A stretch of DNA of 56,708 nucleotides from an uncultured Clostridium sp. (GCA_948441945.1 CAOJQV010000006.1:1-56708); one strand, 5' to 3'; positions 17,934-26,804 are shown, numbered from the stretch's first letter. Made by a program: numbers and translations. The notes: a model not told the origin generated them from the letters alone.

Positions 17934-20531
17934 CTATTTTTCAACTATTTGTATTTCTATTCCTTCTAGTCTTTTTGATTGACCTGTTGTTCCAGCTTCT
18001 TCACCTTCTGATATCCAATTAGTCCATCCTACATCTTGTATATGTACTCTATATTGAACTGTATATTTTGCTGAATTTTCTAATTTTATTCTAATAGATT
18101 CTAGTCTTTTAGATTCTCCCAATGTACCAGCCATTTCTCCATCTTTTACCCAGTCCATCCAGCCTTTGTCTTGAGCATGTACTTGATATGTTATATTTAC
18201 ATTTTCTTCATCTATATTTCCTAATTTAATTTTAATAGCTTCTAATCTTTTTGATTGTCCTGATGTTCCTGACATCTCTCCATCACATCTTGAAAAGTCT
18301 TTTTCCCATCCAACATCTTGAATATGTGTACTATAAAGTACCATTTCTTTTGATTCTTTTATTCTTATTTCAATTGCTTCTATTCTTTTAGACTCTCCAG
18401 ATGTACCAGCCATCTCTCCATTTTTTACCCAGTCCATCCATCCTTTATCTTGTACATGAACTCTATATTCTACTTTATATCCTTCTACATTTTCAAGTTT
18501 AATTCTTATAGCCTCAACTCTTTTAGCTTCACCTGATGTTCCTGCTATCTCTCCATTTTTTACCCAGTTCATCCATCCTTTATCTTGCACATGTACTTGA
18601 TATTTAATATCAGCATTTTCAAATTTACTATTAAAACTCGTTAAATTTATTTTGATTGCTTCTACTCTTTTTGACTGACCTGATGTTCCTGATGTTTCTC
18701 CATTTTCACAATAAAATTTACTATTCCAGCCATAATCTTGTACGTGAGTACTATATGTTAACTTAATTATATCTGATGAACTACTATATCTTCTGTTTAG
18801 ATAATCTATTCTTGCTTCTACCCAATTACTTAAATATTTTACTTCTTCTGCATAAGTATTTTTATAATTGTGAGCATACATACCAAATAAAGATGTTTTA
18901 CCTAATATATCATTTTTAATAAAATTCATATTTGCTGATTTACTTACTTCAGATTTAATTTTTGATATATCTTTACTTGTAGAGGCTAAAGCTGTTTTTA
19001 CTAAACTTTGATAAGTTTGTAATACTTGTTGTCTAAATTCTTTAATTTCAAACAATTTTGTATACCAATCATTAGAAGTACTACCCATATATTTTTCTAT
19101 GTTAGTAACATAGTCTACTGTTGGGTCTCCACCTAGAAATCTAGCTGTATAATTTCCTAATGCAGAATCATAATCCCATATTGGTCCCATATGTATAACA
19201 TCATTATCTCCATCTTTATACATGTAAACACTAGATCTACATCCATCTGGGTCTTCTGTAAATTCTTGCACAAAATAGTATTTTACAAATGATTCTACAT
19301 CTATCATTTTGCTTATTCTTTCCCAAGATTTATTATCTGAATATAATAGGCTTTCAAATTCATTTACATATTTTTCAAATTTATATAATGATTCCATAGA
19401 TTTAGAATTTGCTGTTCCTACATCATCTGCTTTAGAGTCTTTAAGTGCAAATACAGTTTTAGTTTCCTTGCTTATAATATAAGGGTCATCCCCATAATTT
19501 GTATTATCTAGTTCTATTAAAACACCATTTTCATCCTTTAAATTAACTCTATCTTTTCCTACTTCTACTTTATGGCAGGCCATATAATTTCCAATATACT
19601 CACCATCTACCCATAAATCTACATATTGTGATTTTATTGAATATGGTAGTCCTAGTTTCTCAGCAAAATCATAAGCTACTTGATTTCTCATTAATGATGC
19701 ATCTGCATGATTTGCTAGTAATACCCATTTTTTTGCACTACCATTTCCAAAAAGATTTACTTTTCTATCAAATTTAATTTGATATGCTTTTTTATCTAGT
19801 CTCCAAGTAAAGTTGCCTCTACCTTTCATTTCTACATTTTGATAAGTTCCATTACTTACACTATCATTAGCTCCTGCAATATTAACAGTATTTCCAGGAT
19901 ATTTTATAGACTTACTTCCTTGATTTATTTCATTTAATGTAACTCCATTTAAAGATATTGTTATACTTGGTAAATTTGATTGCATTACTTTTACTATATA
20001 ATTTATATCATTTGCAGTAATTTCTATTGTATCTTTTATAGAGAAGTTGTTATTAATTACTTTAGATATAGAATTTATTGTTCCATTAGATACATTTGTT
20101 ACATTACCTGTGTAATTAATATTTAAATTACTAATATCTACACCTTGTGGAACAAATAAATAATATATATTATCTTTATAGTAGGTATTTATTTGGTAAC
20201 CAGATATATCTATCTTTACAGAAAATTCTTCATTATCTATACTTGTCTCTTCAATTCCATATTCTTCATCTTCAATTACATTTTCTTCTTGCAATTCTTC
20301 ATCTATAACTTCTTCTTCATCTATTTCTTTAGTTTCTTGATTATCTTCTGGTTCATTTACTTCTTCTGGTTCTTCATCATCTATTGGGTCTTTAACCTCT
20401 TGTTCTTCTTTTTTTTCATTTTCTAGACTTTCATTATCCTCTAATATTCCATATACTGTTGTAGTAAATATATTTCCTAATAGAATAATTATACTTATAA
20501 TTGCTAATACTTTATTAGTTATATTTTTCAT
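17934..20531 (-). CDS. cotH: CotH-family kinase-like protein with six ChW repeats
   Basis: The 865-aa protein has a signal peptide or anchor (residues 1-28), a very acidic linker (about 30-95), a beta-rich cadherin-like domain (about 100-185), then a CotH domain (about 190-600). Key CotH blocks are VEMKGRGNFTW, KKAYQIKFDR, KKWVLLANHADASLMRNQVA, YGDDPY, and HMGPIWDYDSALGNY with the Asp cluster of these atypical kinases, which phosphorylate spore-coat proteins. The last 270 residues hold six ChW repeats, arranged as two sets of three. A signal peptide plus ChW repeats suggests an extracellular or coat-surface role, not the classical cytoplasmic coat protein. It has its own consensus promoter. 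Confidence 0.88.
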   Translation of the reverse strand: MKNITNKVLAIISIIILLGNIFTTTVYGILEDNESLENEKKEEQEVKDPIDDEEPEEVNEPEDNQETKEIDEEEVIDEELQEENVIEDEEYGIEETSIDNEEFSVKIDISGYQINTYYKDNIYYLFVPQGVDISNLNINYTGNVTNVSNGTINSISKVINNNFSIKDTIEITANDINYIVKVMQSNLPSITISLNGVTLNEINQGSKSIKYPGNTVNIAGANDSVSNGTYQNVEMKGRGNFTWRLDKKAYQIKFDRKVNLFGNGSAKKWVLLANHADASLMRNQVAYDFAEKLGLPYSIKSQYVDLWVDGEYIGNYMACHKVEVGKDRVNLKDENGVLIELDNTNYGDDPYIISKETKTVFALKDSKADDVGTANSKSMESLYKFEKYVNEFESLLYSDNKSWERISKMIDVESFVKYYFVQEFTEDPDGCRSSVYMYKDGDNDVIHMGPIWDYDSALGNYTARFLGGDPTVDYVTNIEKYMGSTSNDWYTKLFEIKEFRQQVLQTYQSLVKTALASTSKDISKIKSEVSKSANMNFIKNDILGKTSLFGMYAHNYKNTYAEEVKYLSNWVEARIDYLNRRYSSSSDIIKLTYSTHVQDYGWNSKFYCENGETSGTSGQSKRVEAIKINLTSFNSKFENADIKYQVHVQDKGWMNWVKNGEIAGTSGEAKRVEAIRIKLENVEGYKVEYRVHVQDKGWMDWVKNGEMAGTSGESKRIEAIEIRIKESKEMVLYSTHIQDVGWEKDFSRCDGEMSGTSGQSKRLEAIKIKLGNIDEENVNITYQVHAQDKGWMDWVKDGEMAGTLGESKRLESIRIKLENSAKYTVQYRVHIQDVGWTNWISEGEEAGTTGQSKRLEGIEIQIVEK

Positions 20532-20567
20532 TAGAAACTCCCTTTTTACTTAAATTTTCCTAATTAT

Positions 20568-20596
20568 AGTATACAGAAAATTTTATACTTTGTCAA
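20568..20596 (-). promoter_or_regulatory. Sigma-A promoter of cotH
   Basis: On the minus strand TTGACA (20591-20596), a 17-base spacer and TATACT (20568-20573). It is back to back with the promoter of the bactofilin-like gene. Confidence 0.85.
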
Positions 20597-20621
20597 AATT
20601 ATTTTTTAAAATAATTGACAA
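20590..20621. promoter_or_regulatory. 32-bp palindrome joining two divergent promoters
   Basis: TTGTCAAAATTATTTT pairs with TAAAATAATTGACAA with one offset. The two -35 boxes (TGTCAA at 20591 and TTGACA at 20615) form the outer arms. A regulator bound here would touch both promoters. Confidence 0.6.
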
Positions 20622-20643
20622 AATCTTATCTTAGAGATATTAT
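20615..20643 (+). promoter_or_regulatory. Sigma-A promoter of the bactofilin-like gene
   Basis: TTGACA (20615-20620), a 17-base spacer and TATTAT (20638-20643), 38 bases before the ATG. Confidence 0.85.
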
Positions 20644-20681
20644 TGAAAATATTAAAAAAATTATAAAGGAGGTCTTTTTTT

Positions 20682-21818
20682 ATGTTAAAAACCAAGACAA
20701 AAATTTTGGCAATTTTTCTAATTATTGTTTTACTTTTTTCTACTATTGTTTTAGCTGATAATGAAGCAAGTGAAAATGAAATTATGCCAATTTCAGAAGA
20801 AAATTATGAAAGTCAAATTACTAGCGGGGATGAGCCTGATAACACTGTTTCTCAGCCTTCAAATGATTCTCATAAAAAAAATGATGTTTATATTTTAGAG
20901 GACAATGTTACAATTGATTATAATGTAGATGGAAATGTATTTGTTTGTGCAGACACTGTAACATTAAATTCGCAAATTGGTGGAGATGCATTTATCTGTG
21001 CAAAAACTTTAATAGTTGATGAGAAAGCTTACATTTTTAATAATTTATTTGCTGTAGCAGAATCTATTGAAGTTAAAGGAATTTCTTATGACGTTTATGC
21101 ATCAGCTAAAACTTTTACAATTTCAAATGGTCATATTTATCGTGATATAAAATTAGTAGCAGATACATTTAATGTTAATGGTGTAGTTGGAAGAGATGCT
21201 TCTATAACAGTTAATAATATAAATTTTAATACAACTGAAAATTCAAATGGTGTTATTCATGGTAATTTAGATTATTATTCAGATTCAGAACTTTCTATAC
21301 CTGAAAATTTTGTAAATGGAAAAATCAATCATCATGTTTTAAAAGGTTCTTCAATAGTTGATTATGTTATAAGTTTAATCGCATTTGTAGTATTTGTAAT
21401 AGCTTTATGGTTAATTTGTTTATGGATTGCACCTAAATTTTTGAATAATACAAATAATTACTTATGTTTAAAAAGTATAGGAATAGGATTACTTGCTTTT
21501 ATAGCAATTCCAGTTGTTTGCTTAGCTTTACTTTTATTAATATTAACTTCTGGTGTATCATTATTCTTATTAACAATATACATTTTAAGCCTTATCGCTT
21601 CAAAAGCTTTATTTACAATTATGGCTAATAATTACATTTGTACAAAACTAAATATTAATAAAAATATAGCAAAATTCGGAATGTTAATTTTATCATCTCT
21701 AGTTATATGGGCAATTACACAAATACCTTATGTTGGTTTCCCTATATCTATTATAATTACTATTTTTGGATTAGGAGTTTTAGTGTCTTCTATTTTGTGT
21801 AAATCAAAATCAGAATAA
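20682..21818 (+). CDS. Bactofilin-like membrane protein
   Basis: The 378-aa protein has a signal peptide (LAIFLIIVLLFSTIVLA) and an acidic linker. A short-period beta repeat at about residues 68-200 (NVTIDYNVDGNVFVCADTVT, then QIGGDAFICAKTLIVDEKAY) resembles the bactofilin/polymer-forming fold. Four hydrophobic helices lie from about 222 to the end. In clostridial relatives such proteins combine an extracytoplasmic beta-helix with a multi-pass membrane anchor; their role is unknown, perhaps envelope scaffolding. AAAGGAGGTC precedes the ATG. It is divergent from cotH and shares a palindromic promoter region with it, so the two may be co-regulated. Confidence 0.75.
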   Translation: MLKTKTKILAIFLIIVLLFSTIVLADNEASENEIMPISEENYESQITSGDEPDNTVSQPSNDSHKKNDVYILEDNVTIDYNVDGNVFVCADTVTLNSQIGGDAFICAKTLIVDEKAYIFNNLFAVAESIEVKGISYDVYASAKTFTISNGHIYRDIKLVADTFNVNGVVGRDASITVNNINFNTTENSNGVIHGNLDYYSDSELSIPENFVNGKINHHVLKGSSIVDYVISLIAFVVFVIALWLICLWIAPKFLNNTNNYLCLKSIGIGLLAFIAIPVVCLALLLLILTSGVSLFLLTIYILSLIASKALFTIMANNYICTKLNINKNIAKFGMLILSSLVIWAITQIPYVGFPISIIITIFGLGVLVSSILCKSKSE

Positions 21819-21820
21819 TA

Positions 21821-21861
21821 AAAAAGGGATTTTGAGACCTGGTCTCTAAATCCCTCTTTTT
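21821..21861. terminator. Bidirectional terminator between the bactofilin-like gene and rpe
   Basis: AAAAAGGGATTTTGAGACC pairs with GGTCTCTAAATCCCTCTTTTT. There is a T-tract on the right and an A-tract on the left. It serves both convergent genes. Confidence 0.9.
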
Positions 21862-22519
21862 ATTTTCTTAATTCATCAATAATTTCTTTATAATCTTTGG
21901 CAATTAAAACTGCTGTTCCAGAAACTAACATATTAGCTCCAGCTTTTTTTACATCTTCTGCTGTTTTTAAGTTGATACCTCCATCAACTTCAATATCAAT
22001 ATCAATTTTATTTTCAGTTATATAATGTTTCAATTTAGAAACTTTCTTAACCATATCTGTTAATAGTGTTTGTCCGCCTTTTCCAGGTTCTACTGTCATT
22101 ATTAAACATACATGAATATATGGCAAAAATTCATATATTTCTTCTATATTTGTTTCAGGTTTTATACTTAAACCTACTCTTGCATGATTTTCTTTTATTT
22201 TATTAATATACTTCATTACTTCTTCTTTATCTTCACAAGCTTCATAATGAAATGTAATAATATTAGGTTCATAAGATAAAAAATCCTCAATCGCCTCTTC
22301 TATATTCTTTACCATCAAATGAACATCTAATGGCAAATTTGAAATTCTTTTTACATAAGAAGAATAATCTAACATTCTTTGATAAGTATTTTTTTCTACA
22401 AACTTTCCATCCATTACATCTATATGAAAATAATCAGTTTTAGCTTTTTCTAGTCTAAAAAAAGTTTTTGACTCTTCTCCTTTTTTTACTGAAAGAATTG
22501 ATGTTGAAACTTCTATCAT
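21860..22519 (-). CDS. rpe: Ribulose-phosphate 3-epimerase
   Basis: This 219-aa TIM-barrel enzyme of the pentose phosphate pathway interconverts ribulose-5-P and xylulose-5-P. Signatures: SILS at the N-terminus, FHIDVMDGKFV (metal and catalytic Asp), LDVHLMV, VEPGKGGQ, and the second catalytic Asp in IDIEVDGGIN. The phosphate-binding end is ANMLVSGTAV. It follows rsgA by 12 bases, the order found in many Firmicutes (stp-pknB-rsgA-rpe). Confidence 0.95.
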   Translation of the reverse strand: MIEVSTSILSVKKGEESKTFFRLEKAKTDYFHIDVMDGKFVEKNTYQRMLDYSSYVKRISNLPLDVHLMVKNIEEAIEDFLSYEPNIITFHYEACEDKEEVMKYINKIKENHARVGLSIKPETNIEEIYEFLPYIHVCLIMTVEPGKGGQTLLTDMVKKVSKLKHYITENKIDIDIEVDGGINLKTAEDVKKAGANMLVSGTAVLIAKDYKEIIDELRK

Positions 22520-22531
22520 TTTTTCCTCCTT

Positions 22532-23413
22532 CTAATACTTATATTTATCCTTTTCTTTTAATTCTTCATAGATTTTACAAAATCTTTGGTATCTTGCTTC
22601 ATCTATTTTTCCATTTTTTACTGCTTCTTTTATTCCACATTTTTCTTCTTTTATATGAGTACATCCTACGAATTCACACTTTTCTATTTCTTCTCTGAAT
22701 TCTATAAAATATTTTTCTAAGTTTTTATATTCTATTTCTGAGATATCAAATGTTGAAAAACCTGGAGTGTCTGCTATATATGTATCTTTGTCAATTTCAT
22801 ATAATTTTATTGACGTTGTTGTATTTTTTCCTTTTTTGTTTCTTTGACTAATTTCTCCTTCTTGTGTCATACTATTTTGAAAAATTGAATTGATTAGTGT
22901 TGATTTTCCTACTCCTGAATTTCCAGAAAATGCGTTTATATTACCTTTTAAATCTTCTTTAAGTTTTTTTATTCCCTCATTTTGTTTAGCTATCGTTTTT
23001 ATTACTTTATATCCTATTTTTTTATAAATTTCTTCTATTTCTTTTAGTTCTTCTTTTTTATCTAAGTCTATTTTATTTAAAACTATTATTGGCTTTATGC
23101 CTAAATATTCTGCAAATGCTAATTGTTTATCTAGTAATAATAGGTCTGGCTTTGGATTTTTACTAGATACTACTAAAATTATTTGTGTAATATTACTTAT
23201 CTTTGGTCTTTTTACATAAGTTGTTCTTGGCATAATTTCATTTATTACTGCTTTTTTGTTTTCTTCGTCTAGTATTTCTATTTCTACTTTATCCCCTACT
23301 ACTGGCGTTATTTCTTCTTTTTTTAATTTACCTCTTGCATTTGCTTCATAGGTTTTATTATTGCTTTTTATTCTATATAAATTTGCAATGTTTTCGGTTA
23401 TTAATCCTTGCAT
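22532..23413 (-). CDS. rsgA: Ribosome small-subunit assembly GTPase RsgA
   Basis: The 293-aa circularly permuted GTPase acts late in 30S maturation. It has an N-terminal OB fold, G4 LNKIDL, G1 GNSGVGKST, G2 region KKGKNTTTS, G3 DTPGFS, and a C-terminal zinc motif (CEFVGCTHIKEEKCGIK). I start at MQGLITENIANL because GGAGGAAAT lies directly upstream. A longer in-frame ATG 20 codons upstream overlaps the DUF2442 stop and has no ribosome site. It probably depends on the promoter at 24069-24097 for transcription, because a terminator separates it from pknB. Confidence 0.95.
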   Translation of the reverse strand: MQGLITENIANLYRIKSNNKTYEANARGKLKKEEITPVVGDKVEIEILDEENKKAVINEIMPRTTYVKRPKISNITQIILVVSSKNPKPDLLLLDKQLAFAEYLGIKPIIVLNKIDLDKKEELKEIEEIYKKIGYKVIKTIAKQNEGIKKLKEDLKGNINAFSGNSGVGKSTLINSIFQNSMTQEGEISQRNKKGKNTTTSIKLYEIDKDTYIADTPGFSTFDISEIEYKNLEKYFIEFREEIEKCEFVGCTHIKEEKCGIKEAVKNGKIDEARYQRFCKIYEELKEKDKYKY

Positions 23414-23435
23414 ATTTCCTCCAATTTTAGATACT

Positions 23436-23678
23436 TTAGTTTTGTATTTTTGTACTATTATTATATAATTCATCTGGACATATATCTGCTCCGTTATCCC
23501 ATTCTATTGAAAGACCTGATATTTTTACTTTATTAAATTTATCATCTTCTTTTAATTTTTTAAAAATTTCGAATTTAAAATATGGTTTTACATCAAATAT
23601 CCTTTTTTCATTATTATTAAATAATAATTCTAATTTATAATTTTTTAAAACTTTTACATCTATAGCTTTTGGTACCAT
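23436..23678 (-). CDS. DUF2442 protein, partner of DUF4160
   Basis: The 80-aa product MVPKAIDVKVLKNYKLELLF, then FDVKPYF and the IEWDNGADICPDEL ending, has the DUF2442 pattern. DUF2442 proteins usually sit next to DUF4160 proteins. The pair is often listed as a putative toxin-antitoxin-like module without a proven mechanism. It starts four bases after the DUF4160 stop, so the two are coupled. Its stop is 22 bases before rsgA. Confidence 0.8.
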   Translation of the reverse strand: MVPKAIDVKVLKNYKLELLFNNNEKRIFDVKPYFKFEIFKKLKEDDKFNKVKISGLSIEWDNGADICPDELYNNSTKIQN

Positions 23679-23682
23679 ATTA

Positions 23683-23949
23683 TCACTCCAATCCTTTTAT
23701 TTTTATTACTTCTCCATCATTGTTTAAAGCATACCATGCCGCACGTAATTCGTCTTTATGTAGTTCTATCCAAGCATCTACCAATTTATTTTGTTTTTTT
23801 GGTAAATTTCCACTTAGTACTTTTCCTTCTATTGTTATTGACATTTCATATTCATTATACTTTACATGTATATGTGGCTCATTATGATGTCCACCTATTT
23901 CTCTATACATATATATTAATATCCCATAAAATTGTGATATAACTGGCAT
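23683..23949 (-). CDS. DUF4160 protein
   Basis: The 88-aa product MPVISQFYGILIYMYREIGG, then HHNEPHIHVKYNEYEMSITI, carries the DUF4160 hallmark PHxHVxY. Ends: LVDAWIELHKDELRAAWYAL. It is the first gene of a two-gene unit with DUF2442 and has its own consensus promoter. The molecular function of the family is not established. A second, frame-disrupted DUF4160 gene lies at 33535-33811. Confidence 0.85.
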   Translation of the reverse strand: MPVISQFYGILIYMYREIGGHHNEPHIHVKYNEYEMSITIEGKVLSGNLPKKQNKLVDAWIELHKDELRAAWYALNNDGEVIKIKGLE

Positions 23950-24068
23950 ATTACCTCCTTTATTATAACATTACTTAATTTATTTTTCAATTATTTTGGA
24001 TTTTAAAGATTATAAAACTTTGAATTAAATTTTTTTGAATAATAGATAAAAACTATAGATGCTTATTT

Positions 24069-24097
24069 ATATTATCATTTGATATTACTTTTGTCAA
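24069..24097 (-). promoter_or_regulatory. Sigma-A promoter of the DUF4160-DUF2442 unit
   Basis: On the minus strand TTGACA (24092-24097), a 17-base spacer and TAATAT (24069-24074). No terminator is visible before rsgA, so this promoter probably also drives rsgA-rpe. Confidence 0.85.
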
Positions 24098-24101
24098 CTA
24101 T

Positions 24102-24127
24102 AAAAAGAATGGATTTCTCCATTCTTT
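24102..24127 (-). terminator. Terminator after the HEPN gene
   Basis: On the minus strand AAAGAATGGAG pairs with CCATTCTTT and is followed by TTATA. The right arm overlaps the HEPN stop codon. It isolates the stp-pknB-MNT-HEPN transcript from the next promoter. Confidence 0.85.
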
Positions 24128-24512
24128 AGTGTTGTTTTAATTTGTTTTCTAACTTTTTTATCTCGTTAAAATATAATTTTTTTATTTGTTCATAAATATC
24201 TCTAGATGCATCCTCATCATATAGATGAGATAATGAATTTCTTGAAAGCATCATTTCTATCCATATATCGCCATTTTCTATTATTCCAGCACTAAAGGCT
24301 TCTTTTATTACTTCTCTAGGACTTCCTATTTTATCTGATATTCCTTGATATTCTAAATAATCTTTCATTGTTTTCCATGCAAGTTCAAATGTAAATTCAA
24401 ACCTGTGTAAAACCCCATCAATAACTAAATCTGTTGAATCTTCTTGTAAAGCCTCCTGTAATCTTTGTATTGCTTTTTCTAAATCATCAAGCCTTTCTTT
24501 AAATCTTTTCAT
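24126..24512 (-). CDS. HEPN-family toxin-like protein (HI0074 type)
   Basis: The 128-aa helical protein begins MKRFKERLDDLEKAIQRLQE and matches the 'nucleotidyltransferase substrate-binding' HEPN group (HI0074/HepT-like). The RNSLSHLYDE segment supplies the R-x4-H motif that is the RNase active site in HEPN toxins. Its start codon overlaps the MNT stop (TAATG), so translation is coupled. In characterised MNT/HEPN pairs the nucleotidyltransferase neutralises the HEPN RNase by modifying it near the active site. The same is likely here, but no activity is shown by sequence alone. Confidence 0.88.
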   Translation of the reverse strand: MKRFKERLDDLEKAIQRLQEALQEDSTDLVIDGVLHRFEFTFELAWKTMKDYLEYQGISDKIGSPREVIKEAFSAGIIENGDIWIEMMLSRNSLSHLYDEDASRDIYEQIKKLYFNEIKKLENKLKQH

Positions 24513-24799
24513 TAGAAATCAACTCCTTCCTGTTTTATTGATTCTAACAATTCTTTTTTTGTATCTTCTTTTATAAAAACTAAATCTATTTTGTAAATTA
24601 TATCTAATTTGTCTATTTCATTTCTTATTTTATATTCATCTTGTTTTGTTACATTTTTGAATATTGCTATATCAATATCGGAATTTGTTCTATAATTTCC
24701 TCTTGCTCTTGATCCAAAAATTTTAAATTGATATTCAGGATTATTTTTTACTACTTCTTTTATTAAATTATATATTTCTTCTCTTAATCCAAATTTCAT
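24512..24799 (-). CDS. MNT-family minimal nucleotidyltransferase (antitoxin-like)
   Basis: The 95-aa protein has the DNA polymerase beta-type fold signature GSRARGNYRTNSDIDIAIF, with the GS-x-A-x-G loop and the D-x-D metal pair. A third acidic residue is probably in YKIDLVF. It is a typical partner of HEPN proteins. AAGAGGT precedes the ATG, 21 bases after the pknB stop, and no terminator separates them. The module therefore seems to ride on the pknB transcript. Confidence 0.88.
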   Translation of the reverse strand: MKFGLREEIYNLIKEVVKNNPEYQFKIFGSRARGNYRTNSDIDIAIFKNVTKQDEYKIRNEIDKLDIIYKIDLVFIKEDTKKELLESIKQEGVDF

Positions 24800-24820
24800 A
24801 CTAACCTCTTAAATTTTAGA

Positions 24821-26767
24821 TTATTCTGCTGTATAAGAATTTACATTGTTATAATATAATGTATATCCTCCATCATTTTTCAATACACCATCTATATATA
24901 CCTTAATAGTTGTTGAGCCTGTACCTTTAGCATTTCCTACTGATATAGATGTCTCAGAAGCTTTTACTGTTTGAGAATAAATAGTATCTTCTCCAACTCT
25001 TACTTCTAGTTTAACATCTTTTACTTTATCTGAATCTTCTCCAGATTCATAAATATTTCCATCTAGTAAAGATTTTACATTAACTCTAATTGGTACTGTT
25101 TTAGCTTGTGCTAATTTATTAACTGTGATAGTAACAGTTGTACCCTCATCTATAACTTTTCCAACTTCTATTGATTGTTTTAAGACAACTCCATTGTCTT
25201 TTGATGAATCTTCACTATATCCAATATTTACATTTAATTTCAATGCAGTTAAAGCTGATTTTGCATCTGCTTCTGATTTACCTGTTACATCTATCATTGT
25301 AACTTGTTTAATTCCTGTTCCAATACTTACATGAATTTTTACTGTATCACCTGCATTTGCTTCTGAATTAGGGTCTGTCTCTTGGCTTATAACATATCCT
25401 TCTTCTATTTTCTTACTTGTTTCTGGTATAATTTCTGCTTTTAATTTTGCATCTTCCAAAGCTTCAATCGCTTCATCTTCTGTCATCCCAACTACTTTTG
25501 GCACAGTTGTTGTTTCAGTTCCTTTACTTACAATTACTTGTACTACAGTTCCTTCTTTTACTTTAATATTATTTGGTTTTTGACTAATAATATGATTTGC
25601 TTCTACTTCTGTATTATATTCTTCTGCCTCTACTTCAAATTTTAATTTTGCCTCTTTTATTTTTTCTTCTGCTTCCTCTCTTGTAAGTCCAACTACATAT
25701 GGTAATTCTACTTCTTTTGGATTTGTTACATTTAAGATAAACATAGTTCCTCCAAAAGCTATACAGAATAACAATATTATTCCTATAAAACTGCTAAGAG
25801 TTTTATGTCTTTTTACAAATGCTACGAATTTATTGTCATTATTATCTCTTTTTGAAGTAATATTTTGAAAATCTTCTGTAGAAATTTTTTGAGTTCTGGC
25901 AGTTGGGTCAAAATCAATTTCTTCAACAAAATCTCCTGATGGATCTTTTAATGCTGTTTTTAAGTCTTTTAAAAATTCTGTACTTGTTTGATATCTAAGC
26001 ATTGGGTCTTTTTTTAATGCTTTCATTATAATTTTATTAACTGCTTCTGGTATATTTGGATTTTCTTCAATTGGTGGTATTGGGTCATCTTGCATGTGTT
26101 TTAATGCAACAGATACTGGAGTATCTGCATCAAATGGTACCTTTCCTGTTACCATTTCATATAAAACAACTCCTAATGAATATAAATCTGATTTAACATC
26201 TGTAAATCCTCCTCTTGCATGCTCTGGTGAAAAATAATGAACAGAACCTATTGTTGTTCCAAATGCAGTTATAGTAGAATTTGATACAGCTTTTGCTATT
26301 CCAAAATCTGTTACTTTTGCAATTCCATCTTCTGTAATAATAATATTATGTGGTTTAATATCTCTATGGATGATATTATTTTTATGAGCCATTTCTAAAG
26401 CTGATGCTATTTGAATTGAAACATTAACTGACCATTTCCATGGAAGTGGTCCTTTTTCTTCTAAAACAATTTCCTTTAATGTTTTTCCTTGTATTAATTC
26501 CATAACAATATAGTAAATACCATTATCTACACCTACATCATATATAGAAACAATGTTAGGATGAGCTAGTCTAGCTGCTGATTGAGCTTCTGTCTCAAAT
26601 CTTTTTATAAACTCCTCATCTGTTGTAAATTCATCTCTTAATATTTTTACTGCAACATATCTTTTTAATACTGTATCTGTTGCTTTATAAACTGTTGCCA
26701 TTCCTCCATTGCCAACTTTTTCTAGAATCTCGTATCGATTACCTAATATCCTACCTTCTAAATTCAT
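24821..26767 (-). CDS. pknB: Serine/threonine protein kinase with PASTA domains
   Basis: This 648-aa membrane kinase senses muropeptides or lipid II and tunes cell-wall growth, division and spore germination. The kinase domain spans about residues 10-270 (glycine loop GNGGMATVYKA, VAVKIL Lys, IIHRDIKPHNI, DFGIAKA, SVHYFSPEHARG). One transmembrane helix follows near 335 (SFIGIILLFCIAFGGTMFIL). Three PASTA repeats lie at about 358-560 (PYVVGLTREEAEE, PKVVGMTEDEAIE, IDVTGKSEADAKS), then a C-terminal beta domain of about 90 residues without a recognised family. It follows stp by 37 bases. Confidence 0.95.
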   Translation of the reverse strand: MNLEGRILGNRYEILEKVGNGGMATVYKATDTVLKRYVAVKILRDEFTTDEEFIKRFETEAQSAARLAHPNIVSIYDVGVDNGIYYIVMELIQGKTLKEIVLEEKGPLPWKWSVNVSIQIASALEMAHKNNIIHRDIKPHNIIITEDGIAKVTDFGIAKAVSNSTITAFGTTIGSVHYFSPEHARGGFTDVKSDLYSLGVVLYEMVTGKVPFDADTPVSVALKHMQDDPIPPIEENPNIPEAVNKIIMKALKKDPMLRYQTSTEFLKDLKTALKDPSGDFVEEIDFDPTARTQKISTEDFQNITSKRDNNDNKFVAFVKRHKTLSSFIGIILLFCIAFGGTMFILNVTNPKEVELPYVVGLTREEAEEKIKEAKLKFEVEAEEYNTEVEANHIISQKPNNIKVKEGTVVQVIVSKGTETTTVPKVVGMTEDEAIEALEDAKLKAEIIPETSKKIEEGYVISQETDPNSEANAGDTVKIHVSIGTGIKQVTMIDVTGKSEADAKSALTALKLNVNIGYSEDSSKDNGVVLKQSIEVGKVIDEGTTVTITVNKLAQAKTVPIRVNVKSLLDGNIYESGEDSDKVKDVKLEVRVGEDTIYSQTVKASETSISVGNAKGTGSTTIKVYIDGVLKNDGGYTLYYNNVNSYTAE

Positions 26768-26804
26768 ATTTAATCTCTCCTTAAATAAGTTTTTATGTGG
26801 ACTG

